This document shows positions 1 to 8,858 of a stretch of DNA of 64,000 bases, piece after piece. How positions within the stretch are numbered: position 1 is the stretch's first letter; each line of letters begins with the position of its first letter. Both the position numbers and the translations under genes were made by a program. The notes beneath the pieces were generated by a model, which saw only the letters and a list, made by a program, of their open reading frames with translations, did no database searches and was not told the DNA's origin. Where the stretch lies: positions 248,001 to 312,000 of the forward strand of contig NZ_JACFYZ010000002.1 in assembly GCF_015712065.1 (NCBI RefSeq). The letters are read 5' to 3'. The stretch is from Ectopseudomonas chengduensis. GTDB lineage: Bacteria; Pseudomonadota; Gammaproteobacteria; Pseudomonadales; Pseudomonadaceae.

Positions 1-2
1 AT

Positions 3-422
3 GCCTTCGCCTTTCCCGCCGCGTTGCTGGAGCGCCGCCTGCCGCTGGCCGACAGCGTGACCCACGGCGACATGGTGGAACGCTGCCGCCGTCTGAACGC
101 CGAGTTCAGCAGCCGCCAGGCCTGGCTGGAGCGGGTGCGCCAGTTGCTCGCCGCGCAGTTGGCCGAGCCGCCGGGGCTGGAGAACCTGGCGCAGCAGATG
201 CATTGCTCGCCGCGTACCCTGCGCCGTCACCTGCAGGAGCTGGGCACCAGCTACCAGGGCCTGCTCGACGAGCTGCGCTTCGAGCGCGCCAAGGCGCTGC
301 TCAGCGAGGAGCAATGGCCGGTGTACCGCATCGCCGAAGTGCTCGGCTTCAGCGAAACCGCCAGCTTCCGCCATGCCTTCCAGCGCTGGAGCGGCGTGCC
401 GCCGAGCCGCTTTCGCGCGTAG
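3..422 (+). CDS. AraC-family transcriptional regulator, C-terminal part (5' truncated by window edge)
   Basis: The frame is open from the first bases of the window, so the true start lies upstream. About 140 C-terminal residues are visible. They hold the double helix-turn-helix DNA-binding domain of AraC/XylS regulators: first HTH around LENLAQQMHCSPRTLRRHL, second around IAEVLGFSETASFRHAFQRW, ending with the family-typical GVPPSRFRA. The effector domain is outside the window, so target and ligand cannot be inferred. The family call is secure. Confidence 0.9.
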   Translation, partial: AFAFPAALLERRLPLADSVTHGDMVERCRRLNAEFSSRQAWLERVRQLLAAQLAEPPGLENLAQQMHCSPRTLRRHLQELGTSYQGLLDELRFERAKALLSEEQWPVYRIAEVLGFSETASFRHAFQRWSGVPPSRFRA

Positions 423-464
423 CTCGGATGTAATTCGAAGGCACTGGCGCGGGCCTGTGGGGTA

Positions 465-603
465 CGGATCGCCGGCAAGCCGGCTCCTACGAAATGCCCG
501 ATTCCCCTGTAGGAGCCCGCTTGCGGGCGATGTGTGACGATCACCGAAACCGTGGGAGCGGCTTCAGCCGCGATAAAGGCTCGCCGCTGAAGCGCCTCCC
601 ACA
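465..603. repeat. REP palindrome cluster between convergent genes
   Basis: Three inverted-repeat units occur between the AraC gene and the convergent sulfatase gene: GCCGGCAAGCCGGCTCCTAC at about 471-490, GTAGGAGCCCGCTTGCGGGC at about 509-528, and GTGGGAGCGGCTTCAGCCGC at 552-571, which pairs with GCTGAAGCGCCTCCCAC near 586-602. These are Pseudomonas REP-type units. Such elements often sit between convergent genes and can act as mRNA 3' barriers. No gene is seen here. Confidence 0.8.
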
Positions 604-611
604 GGCGTCGC

Positions 612-2648
612 TCATTCATCCGCCTGCACGTTGCGGTACATCTGCAGCCGCGCTGCTTCATGCAAACCACGACTCAGCGCCAGCAGGCGCTGGAACTCTT
701 GCGGGTGGCGCTCGGCGACGTTGTCGCGCGGGGTCGGCGAGCGCAGGTCGTGCAGGCTCGGCGAGCTGCCGTCGTGTTGCATCTGCACGAGGAAGTCACG
801 GGTCACCGCCCCGATCACCGGGAAGGTGCCTTCCTGCAGCACCAGCGGCACCACGCGTTCGCCTTCCGGCGCCGGCAGTTGCAGGTCGCGGCCGAGGCCG
901 CCGTTATCGAAGGGCACGCCGACCAGCCCGGCCACCGTCGGTAGCAGATCGGCCAGGCCTACGGCTTCGTCGAACTCGCGCGGCGCCAACCATTTCGGTG
1001 CATGAATCAGCAGCGGCACGTTGTTGCTCTCCAGCCCCAGTTGCTCGAAGGCTGGCGCCATGTGCGGGATCTGGCTGATGCGGGTGTTGTGGTCGCCGAA
1101 GAAGACGAAAATGGTGTCGTCGTAAAAGCCCTGCTCCTTGGCCAGCTCCATCAGGCGGCCGATATTGAAATCCAGCAGACGCACCGCGTTGTACTGCTCG
1201 ACGCTGCGCGAACCGGCCTGCTGCACTTGCTCCAGCGGCAGGTCGAGCGCTTCGAAGCCGTCGTTGTCCTTGGGGATGGTGAAGGGCCGGTGGTTGCCGG
1301 AGGTTTGCAGGTAGGCGAAGAACGGCTTGTCCTTCGGCAGGGCGCCGAGAATCTGCGAACTCTCCTTGAAGAAATCCAGGTCGGAGATACCCCACACGTC
1401 CACCTGTGGCGACTGCCAGTGGCGTTCCTCATAGAGCTGCACACCGTCGATGCTTTGGCGGATCAGCGCATTGATGTTGGCCCAGCCGGCGTTGCCGCCG
1501 ATCATGTAGAACTTCTCGTAGCCTGGCAGGGCGTTGATCAGCGTGCGTTGACGGGCGATCAGCGGGTTGCGCGTCGCCGTCTCCTGGCGCGACACATCGG
1601 GGATGCCGGTGATGCTCGCCCACACCGTCTTGGCGGTGCCGGTGACCGGCACGTAGAAGTGGCGGAAGAACCAGCTCTCCTTGGCCAGCCGATCCAGATT
1701 CGGCGTCGGGTTCAGCGGGTTGCCATAGGCGCCCACGGCGCTGGTGCCGAGGGATTCGAGCATGACGAAGACCACGTTGGGCGGGCGCTCGGCCTGGATG
1801 CGATGCGCCTGCAGCGGCTGGTGACGGAAGAAGTTCAGCGCCTGCGCATCGCGCTCGCTGACCCCCAGGTAATCGGCCACCACCTGGTAATGCTCGCGCG
1901 TGGCGGCCTCGTCGAAGGCGGCGGGTTCGAGCTTGAGGGTGTCGAAGAGAAACAGCGCCGGATTGATCCCGAGCGCACCGATCTGGCTGTTGCCGCTGTA
2001 GAAGGCGTCGCTCCAGCGCAGCGGCACCGGGTTCTCCAGGTTCAGCGCGCTGGCGCGGCCGAGCAGGCCGAAGAAGACCAGCACGCCCACCACCGCCGCA
2101 CCGCCGATTGCCGGCAATACGCCGACTCGTCGTGCTTGCGGTCGATCCAGGGTGACGCGCTCCAGGCGCAGCAGCGCCCAGGCCCACAGCACCACACCGG
2201 CCAGCCAGGCCAGGGTTATCCACAGCACCGGATAGGTCTGCCAGAGCATGCCGGCGGAGATCTGCGCATCACCGGCAAAGCGCAACACCGTGGCATTGAG
2301 GCGCACACCCAGGTAGGCGTAGTGGCCGAAGTCGATGATGTAGAGCAGGCCTAGCGCGGCCACGGCCAGCAGCAGATAGCCGCGCAGCAGCCAGCGCACC
2401 GCGCGAAAGCGCGCCAGGCGCAGCCTGGGCAAGGCCAGCAGGATGCCTGCCGGCAGCATCAGCAGCAGGGCCAGGCGCAGGTCGAAGCGCAGGCCGATGC
2501 CAAGGGTGAGCAGCACGTCCGGGTCGCTGACGCTATCGACAGCGGAGAAACCCAGCAGAAACAGCCCGCGCAGGGCGGCGAAGAGTACGAACAGCAGCGC
2601 CGTCAGGCCTGCCAGGTAATGCAGGCGGCGTGATTTCAGCCAGCTCAT
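612..2648 (-). CDS. LtaS-like sulfatase-superfamily inner-membrane enzyme (probable phosphoglycerol/phospho-group transferase)
   Basis: 678 aa. The N-terminal third has about five hydrophobic segments (from LHYLAGLTALLFVLFAALRG onward) and the C-terminal half is a periplasmic alkaline-phosphatase/sulfatase-fold domain. Visible signatures are NVVFVMLESLGTSAVGAYG (metal site), VTGTAKTVWASITGIP (candidate Thr nucleophile) and IFVFFGDHNTR (metal site). LtaS/OpgB-type enzymes have this layout and transfer phosphoglycerol or related groups. ATG at 2648 was chosen because it overlaps the upstream stop by 4 bp; a longer frame to 2849 would run through the neighbour. It is the last gene of the 4830-612 operon. 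The substrate is unknown; a periplasmic glucan or lipid A is possible. Confidence 0.85.
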   Translation of the reverse strand: MSWLKSRRLHYLAGLTALLFVLFAALRGLFLLGFSAVDSVSDPDVLLTLGIGLRFDLRLALLLMLPAGILLALPRLRLARFRAVRWLLRGYLLLAVAALGLLYIIDFGHYAYLGVRLNATVLRFAGDAQISAGMLWQTYPVLWITLAWLAGVVLWAWALLRLERVTLDRPQARRVGVLPAIGGAAVVGVLVFFGLLGRASALNLENPVPLRWSDAFYSGNSQIGALGINPALFLFDTLKLEPAAFDEAATREHYQVVADYLGVSERDAQALNFFRHQPLQAHRIQAERPPNVVFVMLESLGTSAVGAYGNPLNPTPNLDRLAKESWFFRHFYVPVTGTAKTVWASITGIPDVSRQETATRNPLIARQRTLINALPGYEKFYMIGGNAGWANINALIRQSIDGVQLYEERHWQSPQVDVWGISDLDFFKESSQILGALPKDKPFFAYLQTSGNHRPFTIPKDNDGFEALDLPLEQVQQAGSRSVEQYNAVRLLDFNIGRLMELAKEQGFYDDTIFVFFGDHNTRISQIPHMAPAFEQLGLESNNVPLLIHAPKWLAPREFDEAVGLADLLPTVAGLVGVPFDNGGLGRDLQLPAPEGERVVPLVLQEGTFPVIGAVTRDFLVQMQHDGSSPSLHDLRSPTPRDNVAERHPQEFQRLLALSRGLHEAARLQMYRNVQADE

Positions 2649-3235
2649 GCGAGTTTCCTTGTCGGTCGGATCATCAGCCAGCGCACGCCGGCGCTCAGCA
2701 ACGCGCCCAGGCTGTAGAGGGCCAGGTAGGGGTCGATCAGGTAATCCCAGTAGTTTTCCGAGGCGCCCAGGCGCAGGGCGAAGGCCAGGGTCGCCAACAC
2801 CAGCGCCAGTGCACCGAGCCAGCTGCGTTGGAGGATCAGCACCGCGCACAGCAGGCCCAGCACCAGCAGCATCGGCCGGGGTTCGAAGCCCAGCTGGTAC
2901 GGGTCGGCATAGCTCAGGCCTAGTGCCGCCGGGTAGAGCAGCACAGCCAGACCGGTGAACAGCGCCAGGCTGGCCAGGCGATCACGGGCGCCGGCGTGCG
3001 ACAGGCCAAAACGGCATAGCGTCGCCCAGCCAAGCAGCACCAGGCTCACCACTGACAGGTCGCCGATATAAGTGCGCAACTGCAGCGCCAGGCTGATGCC
3101 TTGGACCGGCACCAGGCTGAGCAGCAGGCAACCCGCCAGCAGGATGCCGCGCTGCGTCGCAGTGCGCGTCATGCGCGCGAAGATCAGAAATACGAGCAGG
3201 GTGAAGGCCAGATGCGGCAGCCAGAAATCAGTCAT
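2645..3235 (-). CDS. Integral membrane protein of unknown function
   Basis: 196 aa, mostly hydrophobic, with about five to six predicted membrane spans (for example FTLLVFLIFARM, VSLVLLGWATLCRF, LALFTGLAVLLYPAALGL, LLVLGLLCAVLILQ, GALALVLATLAFALRLG). A conserved-looking SENYWDYLIDPYLALYSLG precedes the last span. I do not recognise a family. The gene overlaps the sialidase-like gene upstream by 8 bp and the sulfatase-like gene downstream by 4 bp. That implies translational coupling and a shared job at the cell envelope. Confidence 0.8.
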   Translation of the reverse strand: MTDFWLPHLAFTLLVFLIFARMTRTATQRGILLAGCLLLSLVPVQGISLALQLRTYIGDLSVVSLVLLGWATLCRFGLSHAGARDRLASLALFTGLAVLLYPAALGLSYADPYQLGFEPRPMLLVLGLLCAVLILQRSWLGALALVLATLAFALRLGASENYWDYLIDPYLALYSLGALLSAGVRWLMIRPTRKLA

Positions 3236-4505
3236 GTGGGCGGCGCTCCGAGAGCCAGGCCTCGTTGAAGCTCAGGTGCTTGATGAACATGTCGTTCCAC
3301 GAATACACCAGGTGGTAGGCGCCTTCGCGGTCACGAGTGAAGTAGGGATATTCGTAATCGAAGGTGCAGCCCTCGGCGCTGCACATGCGCGCGCTCACTC
3401 GTTCGAGGAACTGCGCCTGCTGCTCCGGCTTGCCGCCGCTGGCGCGGAATTTTTCACTGACCACGGCCGGGAATTCGTCTTGCGCAATCGGTTCGCCCCA
3501 GGGGTTGGGGCTTTCATCCAGCTCGCCGAGAGTGCGCCAGTTGGCCAGGTTGGCGTCGGTGGCATAAAGGGTCAGGCGAAAGCGCCCATCTTCGAGGTCG
3601 TTCATCGCCACCAGCAAGCTGCCGTCCGGGCGACCGACCGCCGCCAGGGACGAGTTGGGGTTGCTCGGCTCGACCGGCTGCGGATAGCTCCAGCTGCGCC
3701 CGGCATCCTCGCTGTAGCTGGCCAGCACGCGGTGATGCTCCTCGCCGGCATAGCGCAAAAGGGCCACGGCGCGGCGTTCGCCCAGCGCCACCACGGTCGG
3801 TTGCAGGGAATCTCGCCCCTTGCCGATGCGGTACTTGCCCAGCACTTCGCCAGCGGCGCTCAGGTGCAGGTACTCGGGAAACTTGCCGAGAAACTCGTGA
3901 TACACCGGCAGGCCGATGCTGCCGTCGGCGTGGAATACCGGCGCGGCGCGCACCAGGGTGCTGATGTTGAGAAAGGGGCTGGTGACCAGTTGCCGGGGCG
4001 CCGACCAGGTTTCGCCAAGGTCGTCGGAAACAATGGCATTGACCGCGCTACCGGCCCAACCTCCGAGCGACACCGAAACGTAGAACAGCCACAGGCGGTT
4101 GTCCGGCGCCAGGCTGATCACCGGATTGCCAAGCTTGCGGATGTGCTTGCCGACCGCGCGCTGGGTCGACTCGCGGCTGGCCAGCACACGCTCGGCGCTC
4201 CACTGGCCGCTGCTGGCATCGAAGCGTGCGGCGCGAATCTGTACGTCGGCGGCACCTTCGCGAGTACCGGCGAACCAGGCTGCCATCAGATCGCCGCCGG
4301 GCAGGCCGGTGATCGAGGCGGAATGGACGAAATCCTCCAGATCGGAGGAGGCGAAGTGCGCGGCCATGGCCGGTGACGCATCGGCTGGCGCCGGTGGCTG
4401 GCTGGCGAAGGGCGCCAGCGCGTGGGGGGCAGCGCCGAACCAGGCGCAGGCGAACACCGTGGCAGCGCCCAGCAGCAGGGCGCAGGTCTTGAGGGTCGAG
4501 GTCAT
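3228..4505 (-). CDS. Exported sialidase-fold (BNR/Asp-box) protein
   Basis: 425 aa. The N-terminus has one hydrophobic segment (TCALLLGAATVFACAWFGAAP), a signal peptide or anchor. The body is a six-bladed sialidase-like propeller with Asp-box repeats VSDDLGETWSAP and YSEDAGRSWSYP. It also has ASITGLPGGDLMAAWFAGTREG and a C-terminal YPYFTRDREGAYHLVYSWNDMFIKHLSF, the pattern of bacterial sialidase-superfamily exo-enzymes. Whether it cleaves sialic acid or another glycan cannot be told. It starts 10 bp after the PepSY gene and overlaps the next gene by 8 bp, so it is co-transcribed with a membrane protein and an LtaS-like enzyme. Confidence 0.85.
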   Translation of the reverse strand: MTSTLKTCALLLGAATVFACAWFGAAPHALAPFASQPPAPADASPAMAAHFASSDLEDFVHSASITGLPGGDLMAAWFAGTREGAADVQIRAARFDASSGQWSAERVLASRESTQRAVGKHIRKLGNPVISLAPDNRLWLFYVSVSLGGWAGSAVNAIVSDDLGETWSAPRQLVTSPFLNISTLVRAAPVFHADGSIGLPVYHEFLGKFPEYLHLSAAGEVLGKYRIGKGRDSLQPTVVALGERRAVALLRYAGEEHHRVLASYSEDAGRSWSYPQPVEPSNPNSSLAAVGRPDGSLLVAMNDLEDGRFRLTLYATDANLANWRTLGELDESPNPWGEPIAQDEFPAVVSEKFRASGGKPEQQAQFLERVSARMCSAEGCTFDYEYPYFTRDREGAYHLVYSWNDMFIKHLSFNEAWLSERRPHD

Positions 4506-4515
4506 GTTCGGTGGT

Positions 4516-4830
4516 TCAGGGGTGTCTGGGCGAAGCCAGGTGCGAGCTGGCGACTTCTTCTACCGGGCGGGCATCGACCGGGTCGTAGTAGATCTCCAGC
4601 TTGCGGCCGTTGGCATCGAAGCCATAGATCTCGTAGCAATTGCCGGGGGTGATGCGGAACTTGGTGATCTGCACGCCCTGGCGCTTCATCTGCTCGCGGA
4701 ACTGCGACTCGGGCATCCAGGCGCTGCGGTCTTGCCGAGCGCAGTCGGTATCAGCGAGTGCGGCGCTGGATAGTGCAAGCAGTGCGAGCATCGTCAGGGC
4801 GCGAACGGGGCGGCGGGCCGGTGTCGACAT
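4516..4830 (-). CDS. Periplasmic PepSY-domain protein
   Basis: 104 aa with a Sec signal peptide (ALTMLALLALSSAALA, cleavage before DTDC). The mature part resembles a single small PepSY domain: WMPESQFREQMKRQGVQITKFRITPGNCYEIYGFDANGRKLEIYYDPVDARPVEE. Two ATGs are possible (4839 and 4830). I chose 4830 because AAAGGA lies 8 nt before it, whereas for 4839 the same purine run abuts the start. Stand-alone PepSY proteins of this type are often encoded beside, or controlled by, PmrAB/QseBC-like two-component systems. It is the first gene of the operon ending at 612. Confidence 0.8.
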   Translation of the reverse strand: MSTPARRPVRALTMLALLALSSAALADTDCARQDRSAWMPESQFREQMKRQGVQITKFRITPGNCYEIYGFDANGRKLEIYYDPVDARPVEEVASSHLASPRHP

Positions 4831-4902
4831 GCTCGGCATCCTTTGGCGTGGCTGATGGTAAGGGGCTTGGCCCCAGGCAGGTTGCCACCATCGGCCGCCA
4901 GG

Positions 4903-4919
4903 CTTAAGGAAAGCTTAAG
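4903..4919. promoter_or_regulatory. PmrA/BasR-type box (CTTAAG-N5-CTTAAG)
   Basis: CTTAAG at 4903-4908 and 4914-4919 are separated by GAAAG. This exactly fits the PmrA half-site rule YTTAAK-N5-YTTAAK. The box lies 73 bp upstream of the PepSY start (minus strand) and about 220 bp upstream of aphA (plus strand), so the PepSY–sialidase–membrane–sulfatase operon is the likely target. No matching response-regulator gene is in the window. Confidence 0.55.
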
Positions 4920-5139
4920 CATCACGGGTTGTTACATTTACCTGCCGTGGGTGGTGGGGAGATTCATGGCCTACCCTCCCTGGCGGCGACCCGGCGGGCA
5001 GCGTCGCTACGCGCTGTTAAAAAATCGCTCTCGGCTATTTTTTGGCCATTTCGATCCCCTTTTGGCCGTTGCCAGCGTTCTCGATTCGCTGCCAGCGGGC
5101 GAACAATGCAGGCACAACAACGAGCCTGGAGCGCTTTGC

Positions 5140-6168
<1,029 letters not shown>

Positions 6169-6219
6169 TCGGCGATCAAATCTGCCAAAACAAGAGCAAC
6201 ATTTCAGGGGTGAGAAACG

Positions 6220-7314
6220 ATGAAAGCCATCAAACAGATGCTCGGCGTCGCCCTGTGCAGCGCCACCCTGCTCAGCGGCGCGGTGCAGGCCAAGGAGCTG
6301 CGCGTATACAACTGGGCCGACTACATCCTCCCGGAGGTGCCCAAGGACTTCCAGAAGGAGTCCGGCATCCAGATCACCTGGGACACCTTCGAGACCAACG
6401 AGGCGCTGGAAGCCAAGCTGCTCACCGGCAACTCCGGCTATGACCTGGTGATCCCGTCCAACCAGTTCCTCGAAACCCAGATCAAGGCCGGCGTATTCGC
6501 CCCGCTGGACAAGTCCAAGCTGCCCAACTGGAAGAACCTCGACCCGGTGCTGCTCGGCCTGCTGGAGAAGAACGACCCGGGCAACCAGTACGGCGTGCCC
6601 TACATGTACGGCACCGTGCTGATCGGCTACAACCCGGACAAGGTCAAGGCTGCGCTCGGTGACGACGCGCCGGTCAACAGCTGGGACCTGGTGTTCAAGC
6701 CCGAGTACATGGAGAAGCTGAAATCCTGCGGTGTGGCCATGCTCGACTCGCCCACCGAGATCATCCCCATCGCCCTGCACTACCTGGGCCTCGACCCCAA
6801 CAGCGCCAACCCGGCCGACTACGACAAGGTCACCGAACTGCTGCTGAAGGTGCGCCCGTACGTGGCCTACTTCCACTCCGCCAAGTACATGACCGACATC
6901 GCCAACGGCGACATCTGCGTGGCCATCGGCTACTCCGGCAGCTTCTACCAGTTCGCCAACCGCGCCAAGGAAGCCGGCAATGGCGTGACGATCAACTGGC
7001 GTCTGCCGAAAGAAGGCGCGCCGATCTGGTTCGACACCTGGGCCATCCCCAAGAGCGCGCAGAACGTCGACGAGGCGCATGCCTTCATCAACCACCTGCT
7101 CGAACCCAAGGTGATCGCGCCGATCAGCGATTTTCTCGGCTACCCCAACCCCAACGTACCGGGCATGCAGCTGGTGGGCGCGGAAATCGCCGACGACCAC
7201 GACCTGACCCCGACACCGGAGCAGCAGAAGTCGCTGTACGTGGTACAGCCGCTGCCGCAGAAGATCGAGCGTGTGCGCACGCGGGCCTGGACGTCGATCA
7301 AGTCGGGTAAGTGA
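6220..7314 (+). CDS. Periplasmic polyamine-binding protein of an ABC transporter (PotF/SpuD type)
   Basis: 364 aa. It has a Sec signal peptide (MLGVALCSATLLSGAVQA/KE) and then the family-typical LRVYNWADYILPEVPKDFQKESGIQITWDTFETNEALEAKLL. NWADY and the aromatic pocket motifs mark PotF/PotD-type putrescine/spermidine-binding proteins, which hand substrate to an inner-membrane ABC permease. The permease is not adjacent. The gene lies 51 bp after aphA, so an acetylpolyamine or polyamine ligand is likely. The last 18 nt of the gene are repeated downstream at 7525-7542. Confidence 0.9.
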   Translation: MKAIKQMLGVALCSATLLSGAVQAKELRVYNWADYILPEVPKDFQKESGIQITWDTFETNEALEAKLLTGNSGYDLVIPSNQFLETQIKAGVFAPLDKSKLPNWKNLDPVLLGLLEKNDPGNQYGVPYMYGTVLIGYNPDKVKAALGDDAPVNSWDLVFKPEYMEKLKSCGVAMLDSPTEIIPIALHYLGLDPNSANPADYDKVTELLLKVRPYVAYFHSAKYMTDIANGDICVAIGYSGSFYQFANRAKEAGNGVTINWRLPKEGAPIWFDTWAIPKSAQNVDEAHAFINHLLEPKVIAPISDFLGYPNPNVPGMQLVGAEIADDHDLTPTPEQQKSLYVVQPLPQKIERVRTRAWTSIKSGK

Positions 7315-7637
7315 TTCGTCGCTAAAGGCTCGCGGCTGAAGCGGAATGCCGCCCAGCCGCTCCTACAAACGCGATGCTTCTATAACCGATGGTGCCCACG
7401 CTCTGCGTGGGCACCTGCGTTTGTGACGCTCTGCGTCATGTTGGGAGATGCTGGCTACTGTAACTATGGCAACGGACGCAGAGCGTCCTCGGCTGCGTTC
7501 CCACGCGGAGCGTGGGAACGATCAATCAAGTCGGGTAAGTGAGCGGCCCTGAAAGCTCGCGGCTGAAGCCGCTCCTACGGAACACCGCACAAGCTGTAGG
7601 AGCGGCTTCAGCCGCGAATGCCTTACCCGCAGGGCGC
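7315..7637. repeat. Palindrome-rich intergenic block flanked by an 18-bp direct repeat of the upstream gene's 3' end
   Basis: Perfect hairpins sit at 7392-7414, 7425-7437, 7474-7488 and 7496-7520, built on the theme CCACGC…GCGTGG and GACGC…GCGTC. REP units occur around 7328-7366 and 7554-7619 (GCTCGCGGCTGAAGC…, GTAGGAGCGGCTTCAGCCGC). The last 18 nt of the upstream gene, ATCAAGTCGGGTAAGTGA (7297-7314), recur exactly at 7525-7542, followed again by a CTCGCGGCTGAAGC REP arm. No coding sequence is seen. Confidence 0.8.
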
Positions 7638-8543
7638 TCAGCCACCCACCTCTCCCGTCTCCAACTTGCGCCAGAGCAAACGCACCGCGGCCTTGCGTAC
7701 CAGGGCGCAGCGGTACAGGCGGATTTCCAGCGGGATCTGCCAGTGCTCGCCACCGCAGATCGCCAGCTCGCCACGGCCCAGTTCGGCGGTGACCGACAGC
7801 CGTGGCACCCAGGCCACGCCCATGCCCTGCAGGGCCATGCTCTTGAGGCTGTCGGCCATGGCGGTTTCGTACACGGTGGTCGAGCGCAACGCGCGCTGAC
7901 GCAGCAGCAGGTTGACCGAGCGGCCGAGGAAGGCGCCGGCGCTGTAGGCCAGCAGCGGCACACTCTGCCCGCCGTCGAGGTCGAACAGCGGCGTGCCGGC
8001 TTCGCCGACCGCGCACACCGGCAACATCGAGGTGGCGCCCAGGTGCAGCGAGGGGAAGATCGCCGGGTCCATCTGCAGCGCGGCATCGGGGTCGTAGTAG
8101 GCGAGGATCAGGTCGCAGGCGCCTTCACGCAGTGAATGCACTGCTTCGCCGACGTTGGTCGCTACCAGGCGGGTGGTCAGGGGCAGGCCTTCGCGCCGCA
8201 GGCGGGCGATCCATTCGGGGAAGAAGCCCAGCGTCAGCGAGTGGGCGGCAGCAATCGACAGCATCTCGCCCTGCTGACCTTCCAGATTGTGCAGATGGCG
8301 CACCACTTCGCCGAGCTGTTCGACCAGGCTGCGCGCGGTGACCAGAAACAGCCGGCCGGCCTCGGTGAGTTCGACGGGCGTGCAGGAGCGGTCGACCAGG
8401 GTCAGGCCGAGCATGCCTTCCAGACTGCGGATGCGTCGGCTGAACGCCGGCTGGGTGACGAAGCGCTTCTCCGCGGCCTGGGAGAAGCTGCGGGTGGCGG
8501 CCAGGACGATAAAGTCCTCCAGCCATTTGGTTTCCAGGTTCAT
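7638..8543 (-). CDS. LysR-family transcriptional regulator (divergent from aspA)
   Basis: 301 aa. The N-terminal winged HTH is clear: LETKWLEDFIVLAATRSFSQAAEKRFVTQPAFSRRIRSLEGMLGLTLVDRS. The effector-binding domain follows from about residue 90. ATG 8543 has GGGAG 7 nt upstream and gives the standard N-terminus; the open frame to 8639 runs through the repeat element and is discarded. It is divergent from aspA and the dicarboxylate symporter, an arrangement also known in P. aeruginosa, so control of aspartate use is a reasonable inference. Confidence 0.88.
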   Translation of the reverse strand: MNLETKWLEDFIVLAATRSFSQAAEKRFVTQPAFSRRIRSLEGMLGLTLVDRSCTPVELTEAGRLFLVTARSLVEQLGEVVRHLHNLEGQQGEMLSIAAAHSLTLGFFPEWIARLRREGLPLTTRLVATNVGEAVHSLREGACDLILAYYDPDAALQMDPAIFPSLHLGATSMLPVCAVGEAGTPLFDLDGGQSVPLLAYSAGAFLGRSVNLLLRQRALRSTTVYETAMADSLKSMALQGMGVAWVPRLSVTAELGRGELAICGGEHWQIPLEIRLYRCALVRKAAVRLLWRKLETGEVGG

Positions 8544-8569
8544 CGCAGGCTCCCGAGGCTTGCACGAGG

Positions 8570-8716
8570 CGTAGGGTGGGTTAGCGACGCTGAACGCGGT
8601 TCGGCAGACGCAACTGCCGTGGTGCGTCGCGTAACCCACCAGACGATGGTGGGTTACACCGCGTCTCGAACGACGTGATGTTCGACAATGGCAGCATGCG
8701 GCTAACCCACCCTACG
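8570..8716. repeat. MITE-like palindromic element, copy 1
   Basis: 147 bp bounded by perfect 16-bp terminal inverted repeats CGTAGGGTGGGTTAGC (8570-8585) and GCTAACCCACCCTACG (8701-8716). Inside is a second stem, GTAACCCACC/GGTGGGTTAC, around 8631-8656. A second copy with the same design is at 37814-37981. No open reading frame is present, so if mobile it would depend on a transposase elsewhere. It lies between the LysR gene and aspA. Confidence 0.75.
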
Positions 8717-8858
8717 TTTGCCGCTATCCCGCAGTCACATCGACATTATGCCGATTGTGCATAGGGCAGCAAGTAACGGCATTGGTAGCGAGACGGTCGG
8801 GGCCCCTATTCTATGGGCATCGCGGCACTCGCCGTATTTCCCAAGAGCCATCTCTATC

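Noticed and set aside
2649..2849. N-terminal extension of the sulfatase-like protein
   Set aside because: It would overlap the upstream membrane protein by 200 bp. The ATG at 2648 with a 4-bp overlap gives a normal membrane-anchor start.
5018..5042. AAAAAAT…ATTTTTT hairpin upstream of aphA as a terminator
   Set aside because: The stem is all A/T with a 10-nt loop and there is no gene on the same strand just upstream. Probably chance in an A/T-rich promoter region.
7392..7619. Possible CRISPR array
   Set aside because: The units are palindromes of differing sequence and spacing, alternating with REP arms. No constant repeat-spacer pattern and no cas gene.
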